Below the pieces are notes generated by a model. It saw nothing but the letters and a program-made list of their open reading frames with translations. It had not been told where the DNA came from and searched no databases. A DNA stretch of 64,000 nt from Albizia julibrissin (Eukaryota > Streptophyta > Magnoliopsida > Fabales > Fabaceae): assembly GCA_037074505.1 (NCBI GenBank), contig CM073489.1, positions 35,835,058 through 35,899,057 of the forward strand, given 5' to 3'. The position numbers and the translations under genes were made by a program. Below are positions 23,618 to 34,400 of the stretch, piece after piece; position 1 is the stretch's first letter, and every line of letters begins with the position of its first letter.

Positions 23618-26600
23618 ATGGACCGTCGAAGCTGGTTATGGCGCAGGAAATCATCTGACAAGAGTCTAGCCGAAACAGAAAGTTCAGAATCAATGTCATC
23701 TCATTCGGGAAGATTCTTCGATGATCAGGTGGGCAATGGCATAACAGTCGCAATTGACTACTTTTTCCTTCCTTCCTTTCTTTTTGTTTTAGGGCAGCTT
23801 GCTGCATTCCTTTTAACATTCCGTTCAGTGTTCATGATTCTTCATATTTTGATAATATTTCTCTCCATCGGTGGCAAAATAACAAATTCTGAAGTCTTGT
23901 TGAATATGTTCTTGGTTATTGGATCGCTTTCTGAAAATGATAGTTTGTAGTGTCTAGGCAAGATGGAAACGATTATCACTTGTTCTGTAAGTTAAGCATT
24001 TCTTTTCTAAAGCGTGTTGGCCTTTATCGTAACTGAGTTGTTTGATTATTCTAAATTTGGAGAGAAATAGATTCGGATCTTATGTTTTTGCCATGATTTT
24101 GAAGGCATATCCGACACAAACTACTAGTACATCACCGGAAGTCATGTCTGAAGCTGCATCAAATGAAGAAGCGGTTACTGATGTAAAAATTCTAAAAGAA
24201 AAATTATCTGCTGCTCTCCTAAGCATTAGTGTCAAAGAAGACTTGATAAAGCAGCATGCAAATGTTGCGGAGGAAGCAATCTCAGGTATTTATCTGCTGC
24301 TTTGATAAAGCATTCAAAGAATAAAGCAGCAAATTAGGAGATTATTTAGAAAATTTCACGAGGAAGCATCCTGAAACTCATATTTATCTCCCAAGAATAA
24401 CGCAGTTTGGGATTTTCTGTGGCATCGCATTTAAGATCATTATTTAGTTCTTCTAGTTTTACATTCGTTACTTTTTGTTTCTCCTTAAATATTATCATCA
24501 TAGAATGCTTCACGAGGAAGCATCCTGAAAGTCATATTTATCTTCATAGAATGAAAAATCTGCTCATTGGCAGTTGTTATTATTGACTTTGTTGTTTGTG
24601 GTGATACTATTGAATTTATGTAAACGACTCTGAAGGCCTCACCGTTACCACTTCCATTTCTTCTGTGTAATTTGAAACTTTAGATTTGAACTACGTGATG
24701 GTAGCTTCTGGTTATATTTAGGCTGGGAGAAGGCCGAAGATGATGTGTTGTCTTTTAAACAACAACTTGACGCTGCAAAAAAGAACAATTCACATCTTGA
24801 AGAACGAGTTAGTCAACTTGATAGGGCACTCAAGGAGTGTGCGAGGCAGCTTCGACAAGCTAGAGAAGAGCAAGAGCAAAAAATCCATGAAGCTGTTGCA
24901 AACAATTCGCTTATCTGGGAATCAAAAAAATCAGAGCTTGAGGGTAAAGTTGTTGAGCTAGTGGCCCAGCTTCAAACAGCTAAAGCAGAAACTACTACAT
25001 CAATTAGATCTGATCTTGGACAGAAACTTGAGGCCGTGGAGAAAGAGAATGCAAGCCTTAAACTTGAGCTACAATCTCGACTTGAAGAAATCGAATTCAT
25101 GATCACTGAAAGGGATTTAAGTACACAAGCTGCAGAAGCAGCAAGCAAGCAACATTTGGAAAGCATTATGAAGATCGCTAAGCTTGAAGCCGAGTGCAGG
25201 AGACTAAAGGCCATAGCTCATAAAACATGCTCTGCTAATGATCACAGGTCTTTGACTGCCTCCTCAGTTTATGTAGATTCCTTCACAGATAGCTTGTCAG
25301 AAAGTGGAGAGAGGCTGCATACAGTTGAAAATAACACCAATGAATGTGAGCCAAGTCGTTCTAACTCATGGGCATATGCTTTGATTACTGAACTTGATCA
25401 ATTTAAGAATGAAAAGACTACTTCAATCGAGATTAATCTCATGGATGATTTCCTTGAGATGGAAAGGCTTGCTGCATTGCCAGACACAGAGAGTGGAAGC
25501 AGTTTTCTCGAGGCAGCACTGTCACTGGATCAACCTAAAAGTGACCAAAACCTAGCCAATACTGATTTGGAATCTTTGATTCAAAGGAATTCTGAATTGG
25601 AGGAACCACTAAAGAAGATGGAGGCTAATAAACTTAAGGTTGAGATGGAATTAGCTGAGTGCCAAGAGCAGCTACATGCATCTCAGAGTCAAATAAAGGA
25701 TGCGGAGTTCATGATAGCGGAACTTCATACCGAGTTAGATCTCGCAAAGAAATCAAATCAAGAAGCGTATGAAGAACTAGAGGAAGCCAAAACAAAGAAT
25801 GAGGTAGCGTGTTCAAAACTCACAGCCCTTCAAACTGAGGTACAGGAATTGATTTCAAAAATTGGTTCATTGGAGGAAGAGATTCAGAAGGAGCGAGCTT
25901 TGTCAGCTGACTATAATGCCAAGCGAGAGAAGTTGGAGGATGAACTTTCAAGAATAAAGCATGATGCTCAGCTTCAGAGAGAAGCCGAAATGCTGGATAG
26001 AGAAGGAATTGCTAGCGAGTTGAAGTTAAAGCAGGTCAGTTTGCCACACATTAAATTTCTATAATTTAAGCCTTCTATAATAAAAATCATCAACTGCATC
26101 ATGCATTAAATTTCCATGTATGCACGTGCATAATCATGGTCTTTGGGTTGATGTTAGTTGATGTGAGTGAGACTCCAGAATCTTTGTTGGACTTGCATTT
26201 GTTGATTAGTCGGCAAAACTAAGTGATAGTTGTTGAGTTTGTGCTGCATGAACCGTTTTATGAATTTGTTTTTAATTTGTGAAATATTTTATTGCAGGAG
26301 AAGGAACTTTCACTGGCTGCTAGTAGATTTGCAGAGTGCCAGAGAACCATTGCAACTCTTGGTCAGCGGTTACAGTCTCTCGCAACACTGGAAGACCTCC
26401 CACATGATTCTCAGAAACCCATGGAGCTAACCCGTGAAGCTAAACAGAGTCCCAAAAGTGCAGATCAACTCTTAAAATTACGCCGTAGAGATTTGAATTC
26501 CCAAAAAAGTGATATTTTGTCCTCAATATCGAGAATCCCAAGCATTGCCTCTGAGAAAAGCCGTAATGGTTTTGGGAAGTCATTCCCTAGAAGTAAGAGC

Positions 26601-26624
26601 GTAAGCAGAGCAGGACGACGCTGA
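23618..26624 (+). CDS. Filament-like plant protein (FPP), coiled-coil
   Basis: Exons 23618-23728, 24105-24285, 24722-26034 and 26298-26624 join in phase to give 643 aa. The N-terminus MDRRSWLWRRKSSDKS and the motif RQLRQAREEQEQKIHEA are hallmarks of the plant FPP family (DUF869), and the length suits the shorter members. Most of exon 3 encodes heptad-rich coiled coil (about residues 100-230 and 310-490), broken by a Ser-rich conserved segment around the SNSWAYALITELDQFK block. The C-terminus is basic and Ser-rich. FPPs are long coiled-coil proteins related to partners of a nuclear-envelope/MAF1-associated protein; some act with VETH/COG2 in cortical microtubule-linked exocytosis. The ATG directly follows a splice acceptor (attgtag|ATG), so a non-coding leader exon is likely upstream. 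A hAT-type element lies 120 bp after the stop. Confidence 0.92.
24355..24544 (+). repeat. Direct repeat pair within FPP intron 2
   Basis: A 36-bp unit beginning ttcacgaggaagcatcctga occurs at 24355-24390 and again at 24509-24544 with one or two differences. The spacing is 154 bp. Both copies lie in the second intron and have no evident effect on its splice sites. Confidence 0.8.
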
Positions 26625-26743
26625 AAAATCATTGGTGGCGGGGGAGGTGGAGAAAAGTTCACCCAAAAAAATCCAAGGTTTTTATCCATTCATGTCTCAT
26701 GGATTCAACATGGATCGCCCCAAAGTTATCTGTGTGCCTGGGG

Positions 26744-27481
26744 TAGAGGTGGTAATATGGGTTGGGACCATGGGTTGAGCCCGCCCAACCCGTAAATATG
26801 GGCGGTTTGGGTTCTGAAAAATTGGGACCATTTGGGAGCGGTTCTTTTGGGCTCAAACTCATATGGTCCCAACCCATGACGGGTTGGACCACCGGGTTGG
26901 TGGGTTGGCCCATATTTTGTTTTTTTTAATGTTGTCTAGTGTTTACTGGACAAGGGAGATTGGGTGAAGGGCCAAAGGCAAACAAGACTCAATCCAATTT
27001 GCGTAGCCTTTTGGGTAATTCATTATTGTCCATTCCATTGATGCTTTTTGGGGTTGTGACTTGCTGCCAGTTGCCTAGTTTGAGTCTTTGAGAGTTAAGA
27101 CGTGGTATTCATAATTTAGTATACTCCTCCTCCCTTGGATTTATGTTTTTTTAATTTAGTATACTAAAATATTGATAGCTTTTGGATTTATGTTTTTTTT
27201 GTTATGTGTGGACTTGTGATTAATGTTTAATTTTTAATGAATTTTTAATTTCTTTATGGTTTATATTTGTAGAAAAAATAATTTTTAGTATATTGTGTTA
27301 AAAAAATTTTTAAAAAAAATAATATGGGTTGGGCGGGCCAACCCACCAACCCAGTGGTTATGGGTTGGGTTGGCTAAATGCCAACCCATATTAATGCGGT
27401 TCTTTTGGGCCCAACCCATATGGTCCCAACCCACGGCGGGTTAACCCAAACCCAGTGGGCTGGACCATATTACCACCTCTA
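26744..27481. mobile_element. Non-autonomous hAT-type element with perfect 8-bp TSD
   Basis: The element begins tagaggtggtaatatgg and ends with the exact inverted copy ccatattaccacctcta. It is flanked on both sides by gcctgggg (26736-26743 and 27482-27489), a perfect 8-bp target-site duplication as made by hAT transposases. Sub-terminal sequence is rich in the words gggttggg and ccaaccca in both orientations, over about 180 bp at each end, a pattern typical of hAT sub-terminal transposase-binding regions. The interior is AT-rich without a transposase frame. It probably lies in or just beyond the 3' UTR of the filament-like gene. Confidence 0.92.
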
Positions 27482-27489
27482 GCCTGGGG

Positions 27490-29369
27490 TATGTACAAGT
27501 GCTTGCTTAAGTAATAAGAAAGTAAAAAATTTCCTTGATTACGAATATTACTGAAGTGAAGCAGGTTTTAGGTTATGTTTGAATGGAGAGAAAAGTGGAG
27601 GAAATGTGGGAGAATATACTTTAAAATAAAATTTTTAAAAATGGAAAAAAAATTTATTATTTTTTAGAGTTTTCTCACTTAATATCTTCTCCCTGATTTT
27701 TGAGTTTCTTTAGGCTTTGTTTGGCTGTGGTAGGATGTGATTTGATCTTTAGTTCCAGAAGAAACAAGAACATTGGTCAACAGAAACAAAAGTAAACACG
27801 GGTTGGTAAATTATATACTAGGCTGTCTAATTAAGTTTCATTTAAAATAATGGATAAATTTTAAATCAAATATTAAGGGTTTGAAGATCCAATTAAATCA
27901 AATCTAACTCCCGTCCCACTTTCCCGAATTAAATGTAAACTCAAATCAGTGAATTTAAATCATAAATTTTTGTAAGAGTTTATTTTTATTAATAAATAGA
28001 TTTTTTTTATAAAACAGCATTACGATGTAAAATAATAAAAAGTATATAATAAAAATATAAAAATGCTAATATTTTAATTTAAATATATTTTAATTATGAA
28101 TAACTAAAATTAAATCTATCAACATTTATAATTTATGAAGAAATTTCTATAAATTTTATATATAAAGTCACTAAACATTATCAAAACGAACCCAAAAAAA
28201 AATGAGTTTAAGAATGTGTTGACATAATTTTATAAGATTAAAACGGTAAACTCCTGAGTTTAACCAAAATTATAGTTAGCACGAGTTTAAATACAATCAA
28301 ACTTGATTTTATAAGTTAGAAACGCAATAACAATACTAGTAAGTGATTATAATTTTTAAATAGGTGTTGTTTTGTATAACTCCGTCAAATTATTATATTT
28401 TATCTTATTCGAAATTAGGGTTTTGTTTAATGTCAACGACTCAAAACTCTACATAAGAGTAAGAGATTTAGATCTACTGTCAAAATAACAGCATAAACCC
28501 ATACAATATTTAATTATGTTGGTTTGATATGATTCAAAACTTTGAATTGATTACATCACTATTTTTGTATACACCAAAAGTTTCGGTAAATTTGCGTTAC
28601 TAGTCAATCAGACTAAATGGGCATCATGGGTTGATTAAAATGGTCAAAATAACGTTTTTAGTGTGAGACGGATTTGTAAACTTTATCACTATCACATGTC
28701 ACCTGAGTAGAGTTACTAAAATGAGTTGAGTCTATCATAATGCTCCCTTAAACCTTAAATTTATAAGGGTTAAGTTTGAGTTTTTGGCTTTAAAAGTGAA
28801 AATGTACTTAAAAAAGTCAGTCCTATATAGGTCGATCTATTTAAGCCCGTATGTTTTTTTAAATTATTTATATTATATTAATATTATTGATTTTTTTAAT
28901 GTTTTGTTAATAATGTTAAAAATATTTAATTGTTATTATTTTTTTAGAATTAAGTTTCATAAAAACATCTTGTATCCTTACAAATTTAAAACTTACAAAA
29001 GATTTTTTTTTCATTTCATAAGTATTCTTACTAATTTTATATTTTTAACTTATTTTTTAATGATTTTTTGTTCATATCTTGTGTTATTTATTTTGGTAAC
29101 TATTTATATTTTTCAAAATATATTTATAAAAAGTGATTGTGTTTTTTACTGTTTACACCTTATTTTTTACAGTTTTTATGTATTAAATTAGAATATTTAT
29201 TGTTGTAATTTTATTTCTTAAATAAATAAAAAAATAGTAAAAGATTATCAACCCACAGGTCAGCCTGACCATTATATGTGTAAGGGTTGAGCCCTCTTTT
29301 TGGGGTTTAGCTTTTTTATCCACTCTACATATTAAGTTTAAATAAAAAATGCACCCTACTAACAAACGC
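27490..29369. other. AT-rich gene-free spacer
   Basis: I see no supported gene. A 135-aa open frame at 28784-29191 is almost entirely F, I, Y, L and K from extreme AT content and has no family features. The sequence ggctttgtttggctg near 27714 resembles one end of a Harbinger-like element, but I could not find its partner. Confidence 0.45.
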
Positions 29370-29441
29370 GGTTCTATGGTGTAGTGGTTAGCACTCTGGA
29401 CTTTGAATCCAGCGACCTGGGTTCGACTCCCGGTAGGACCT
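29370..29441 (+). tRNA. tRNA-Gln (anticodon UUG)
   Basis: A 72-nt cloverleaf: acceptor stem ggttcta pairs with taggacc, and the D-arm contains tggtgtagtggtta. The anticodon stem ctgga/tccag surrounds the loop ctttgaa with anticodon TTG at 29403-29405, and the T-arm contains ggttcgactcc. There is no intron. A T-run starting at 29441 provides the Pol III terminator. It decodes CAA glutamine codons. The A and B boxes are intact and the sequence is of nuclear type, so it is probably functional. Confidence 0.96.
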
Positions 29442-29741
29442 TTTTCCTTTTTATTTCCGGGTTGCATGCGTTGCCGCATTCTAAGCCTATTTTGACCTTG
29501 ATATGGCGTAGTGTAGTTGTTATTGGTTGGGGAGATAATATGACTGGTGCATGCTACTTTAAGAATAGAAAGCACAAGCAAAATGCTTTTAAGTTTTGAT
29601 GAATTAAATATTAATTAACAAGGCCATGTTAAGTAGTGAAATAAATCATGTATCGCCTATATTCTCAATTCAATACTTGCCTCCATATTATGTTTTGTGC
29701 AGATTTTAAAGATATTTTCATGATTGTTAAAAATGTGATTT

Positions 29742-29970
29742 AACTTGTTAAAATCGCAAAGTTTACGATTTTAAATAAGATTATATGTTTAGATCGCATG
29801 TAAAATTGTCTCTCTTACCAACTTGTATAAAATCGCATGATGCCTGTATTTTTAATTCAACTCGTTAAAATAGCAGGGTTTACGATTTTAGATGAGGTTA
29901 TATGTTTTGATCCCATATAAATCTGTCTCTTTTACCAACTCATATAAAATCGCCAGCGATTCAAACTCAC
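29742..29970 (+). repeat. Two-copy tandem repeat, unit about 117 bp
   Basis: Unit 1 starts at 29742 (aacttgttaaaatcgcaaag) and unit 2 at 29859 (aactcgttaaaatagcaggg). Both contain gtttacgatttta, a tatatgtttagatc-type block, a tgtctcttaccaact-type block and end in tataaaatcgc. The copies differ at scattered positions, so the duplication is old. Confidence 0.8.
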
Positions 29971-30297
29971 TAGAATTGTGTGTATAGTCCCTCAATACGA
30001 TTTAGCCTATCAAACTTTTTTTACCTTTTAGGATTCATTTCAATCACAAGTCTAACAACATTATACCCCACGTTTCTCAAAAACGTAATTGCCTGCAGTG
30101 CAGATCATCAAATACTCCAATTTTTGACATGTTAGGTTATAAGTTATAACACACGCCTATAGACTTATTATTTTACCTTTGTAAAATTAGGCTTAGGACA
30201 CTTATAATTATTATTAAGATTTTTTAAAAAAATTCAATATAATTTTACTTGAAGGCTAGAAGAATTTTTTTCAGATTTATACCGAGAAAGAAATGGT

Positions 30298-30498
30298 ATG
30301 GATAAAAAATTTAATGAATTGCCATTGAAGCAAGGTAATAGAGCTTTTAATTATAATTTTGATGATATTCAATTCGATAATGAATGGATTACCGAAAGGA
30401 GGATAGATAGAGAGGGTGTGGAGGAAGAGGATAAAAAGGTTCTTCAATTTCATAAAATTAATGAGAACATTGCTAATTTACATTTAATGTCTACATGA
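30298..30498 (+). pseudogene. Possible hAT-type transposase C-terminal remnant
   Basis: A 66-aa frame contains FDDIQFDNEWITE followed by a run of acidic residues. This resembles the acidic tail that follows the dimerisation domain in many plant hAT transposases, where a D-[LI]-D-x-x-x-E-W motif is common. No dimerisation domain or catalytic region is visible upstream, and the downstream acidic stretch is interrupted by stops. The assignment rests on weak motif resemblance only; it could equally be a chance frame. Confidence 0.3.
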
Positions 30499-30709
30499 AT
30501 GCTGATTTTAATACTGATGAAGTTAAAAAAAATTATAACGATAATGACGAATGACGATGGGTTAATGAGGCAAGTGGGGATTATAATGGTGGTGAAGATA
30601 AAAAAATTGAAGAGGATGATAATCCAACACTCACTATTTGTTAAATTTAATTTTTTTAATGTGATTATGTTTATAATTTCATATATATAAACTTTATATT
30701 TTTTTTTAT

Positions 30710-30958
30710 GAGAGAATTGCTTAAAAACGCCTTAGGGAAAATTAATTGTTAAATGCTACCATGGAAGATTTGTTGCACACAATGGAAGATGTTTTGCACA
30801 TAACGGAAGATGTTTGCATGTTCGTAAGGAAGACTTATGCACACACAAAAGATTGGTTGCACACAAAGGAAGATCTGTTGCACACGACGAAAGATTATTT
30901 GTACGCGTGGTAACATTTGACAATTAATTTACCCCCAAGTATTTTTAAGTCATTGTCA
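30710..30958. mobile_element. MULE-like MITE with internal 22-bp tandem repeats
   Basis: Terminal inverted repeats of roughly 45-48 bp (left gaattgcttaaaaacgcc .. aaattaattgttaaatgct, right its diverged inverse) are flanked by an identical 9-bp direct repeat, tttttttat at 30701-30709 and 30959-30967. Nine-base duplications and long TIRs are typical of Mutator-like elements. The core (about 30764-30905) is an array of about six to seven degenerate units of the form ggaagattkgttgcacacaa. A second, inverted copy of this family is at 53192-53420. Confidence 0.72.
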
Positions 30959-31460
30959 TTTTTTTATTGATTATGATAAACTATCATTGTTGATAGATTT
31001 AAATTCAACAATTTAAATTTAAAATAAATTGTTGTCATTTTTTATATTTTAAGAATTTAATCATATATTATTGATAACTATTTATTGATATAAATATAAA
31101 TTCTTAAACCTTCATGCCACAGATTTGTTTAAATTTGTAACTTTGACAACTTTAATTATTTCATTTCTGTTTTTTTGGAAGAAAAATTATAATTTAAAAT
31201 TAATAAATTTAATTAATTAATTGGATGATTTGGGTCCGTGCTTGAATTTTTTCATCAATTTATAAGTTAAAATTATTACAAAATTAAATCCAAATAATAT
31301 ATTAATCGCCTCCGCTAAAATATTTACTCTGTTCATCTGTTATTCCTAACGGCGAAGTTTTCTTACTGGGCCCGCCTAATTTTGTGTAAGAATCAGCTCA
31401 TACAGTATGCACAACCGCTTAAAAGGAAATTTGGGAAGGGGAGGAGGAGGAGGAGGAGCC

Positions 31461-34400
31461 ATGGGAGATGGCAATAGCGCCTCTGGCAACAATCGGTCTA
31501 ACAACAATAACAGTAATAAGCCTGAGTGGCTACAACAGTACGATCTGATAGGGAAAATTGGGGAAGGTACCTATGGTCTTGTGTTCCTCGCAAGGATCAA
31601 GTCTGCAACGAATCGTGGAAAATCAATTGCCATCAAGAAATTCAAGCAGTCCAAGGATGGCGACGGAGTCTCTCCCACCGCTATCCGTGAAATTATGGTC
31701 TGCCTTCTCTTTCCTTCTCTCTTTTCATCGCTTGCCTTTTTCATTGGCTGCTTCAATTATCGTTGCTTTGCAATGAAGGGAAATCTGGGAGTGAGGTCAA
31801 TGAAATAAGAAACACCCAGGGGTTTTGAATCAAATTGACAAATAGTACCCTTTTGTTTTATTGCTAATTTGTAAGTAATGCACTTGGCCAATCTTGGAAA
31901 AACGAACTGGTTCTCCAAGTCTTGTCCTTTTTTTTTTGTTTTGTTTACGGTGCTGTTCTTTTATTTCATGTACTCCATTCGGAAACAAAACCGACCAATA
32001 TAGTGTTGACGTCTGATTTACTTTTCACTCTATCAGAAATGGAATGGTGGGTATTTTTATCATACTTGACAACATAGGGAAAACTTAATGCTAATTGGCA
32101 AACATATTGTTGCTATACCAATTGCAAATTTGACAAATATGAGATTTGAGTCTCATGTTAGAAGTATAACATTCTAACACGGGGTTTTGAAGAACTTTTG
32201 GCACTCAAGCCACACACAAGAGGGCATGGCTCTCCTAAAGTTTGTTGGTATTATAACCGTCGACTTCCTTCCAATTGCAAATTTGTGGGGCATGTGGTGA
32301 CACCAACATTATAATGTGAAACTAAGGCTAGATGGTCAGCAGGAGCCTGCATGGATGCTAGGGCTGCTGAGCATGGTGGTATACTGGTACGGTATGGACC
32401 CCAACTGCATGGTATTGGACTTGAGTCCCCTGCTGGAAGTATGAGATTTTGATTTAGGGTTTATATGGGCCTTGGTCTCCTCCAACCTCATTTGACAAAT
32501 CAAATATTCAGAATGCAACAGGAAGACTTACTTTAAGAATCTTTCGATTCTCCTGATTGTTATCGTTTTTGCTCATCTGGTGCCTTGAGCGTTCATTTTG
32601 AGTGATTTCTTTTATGCTGCAGTTACTCAGGGAGATAACGCACGAAAATGTCGTGAAGCTTGTAAATGTTCACATCAATCATGCGGATATGTCTCTGTAC
32701 CTAGCTTTTGATTATGCTGAACACGACCTTTATGTAAGTGTAGTTGTAAAGGGTGCCTATTATTTGGAGCAAATTCAAATTTAAGCATTTAAATTAAAAA
32801 TGTAATCACATTTGGAACTCTGCAAAGAAGATCTGATGAAATATGTATTCTTTGATATTTGACATGATGTCTGTCTCCTCACATTCTGATGTTCCCCTGG
32901 AAATTAGATGTAGATTTTACCTCAAAAGACATGTGTTTTACTTTCTAGTCTCACTTGGATTTTTTTAAAAAAAAAAGATAAATGAGTTGCTCATTTTCCT
33001 CTATTACACTAATGTTTAAGGTTGTAGCTCTACTATGGATTTTATATTATTATCATAGCCCCACTTTTTTAGTCAATCTGGGAATAAATGTATAGCTGGA
33101 ATGAAATCTATTTTTCTTGTTGGACAAATTGAATGTAAAACTTGCTATTGTGATTGCCAGGAAATCATTCGACATCACAGGGACAAAGTCAACCATTCTA
33201 TTAATCAATATACTGTTAAATCATTACTTTGGCAGTTGCTCAACGGACTAAACTATCTGCATAGGTGAGTATTCTTTTATGACATTGAAAATGATTCCTT
33301 TTCAATCTTTTTTACATAAATGGGCTTAAGATATTTCATTTATGCTGTAGTAATTGGATAATTCATCGAGACCTTAAGCCATCGAATATATTGGTATGCC
33401 TCCAGCTTCCTTATCATTGTATACTTACATATTCTTTTACTGTTATATATAGCCATTTTCATTTCAACCTCCTTTTTGGTCCCCTTGTGTTTAGTACACT
33501 TGTTCATTTTGTTCTTTTGGTGTGTAAATATCTAAGTCTACTTATTTCTGTACTTGAACTTTCTATGAACAGGTTATGGGTGAAGGAGAGGAACACGGAG
33601 TTGTTAAAATTGCTGACTTTGGACTTGCAAGGATATATCAGGCCCCTTTAAAGCCTTTATCTGAAAATGGAGTATGAGGCATCTTTTTTACTTCAAAAAA
33701 ATAGTCAAAATACACTTTGCTACTTGAATTTTGAAATAAAATTTAAACATTATTTTGGCCTGTGTTCATGTACCAATTTTGTTGGCATGCCTTAGTTTAG
33801 GAGAGTAAGTAGTTTTTCCTTTATTTTTTTTATCAAACTGTTTTCTGTCTGTCATTAATTAGCTGAGCATTTGTGTTACTTTTGAGCTTTCATTTGGGTG
33901 ATGCTTTTCGTTTTACTAGACTGAGAGAATACTAATGTGCAGGTTGTTGTTACCATATGGTATCGTGCACCCGAGTTGCTTCTTGGGGCAAAACATTATA
34001 CCAGTGCTGTTGGTATCCTTTTAGTTTAACTCTCTCATTTTTTAATATTCCGGGCAGTCAAGGAACCAGCAGAGAAGTTGTATGCTTTTATAACGTTTGC
34101 CATTCAAATTATTAAACTGACGCACTGTTGCATCTTATGGTTAACTTAAGAGCAATACCATGATGAAATTATCGTGTTCTCTTTATCAAAATAAAATCAT
34201 TATTTTCTCATTGATGTAAGTCAAGGGTTTTTTAATCTAACTGTTGTTGACAAGGTACCTGGTTTCATTTACCCCCAGATCGACTTAAGATAGTTGCTTG
34301 AACTTTAAACGGATTTTATTAAATCTTAGATGTGAGGAAGTATTGAGGGTCTACAAGAAAGATAAACAATCATTAGGCATTTGAATATCTTCATGTGCTT

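Larger units (their letters stand above)
29442..31460. other. AT-rich spacer with tandem repeats, transposon remnants and CDKE promoter
   Basis: Contains a two-unit tandem repeat at 29742-29970, a possible transposase tail at about 30298-30498 and a MULE-like element at 30710-30958. The last 150 bases before 31461 form the leader of the CDK gene. An in-frame upstream ATG at 31407 would add a Gly-rich stretch from a GGA repeat; the family alignment favours 31461. Confidence 0.5.

Noticed and set aside
28784..29191. A 135-aa hydrophobic open frame
   Set aside because: Extreme AT content gives F/I/Y/L/K-rich translation with few stops by chance; no leader, motif or splice context supports a membrane protein.
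30764..30905. Tandem 22-bp units considered as a CRISPR-like or regulatory array
   Set aside because: This is plant nuclear DNA, units are degenerate without unique spacers, and the array lies inside a TIR element.
31407..31460. Upstream in-frame ATG adding a Gly-rich N-terminus to CDKE
   Set aside because: The extra residues come from a GGA repeat, and the family start MGDG aligns at 31461.
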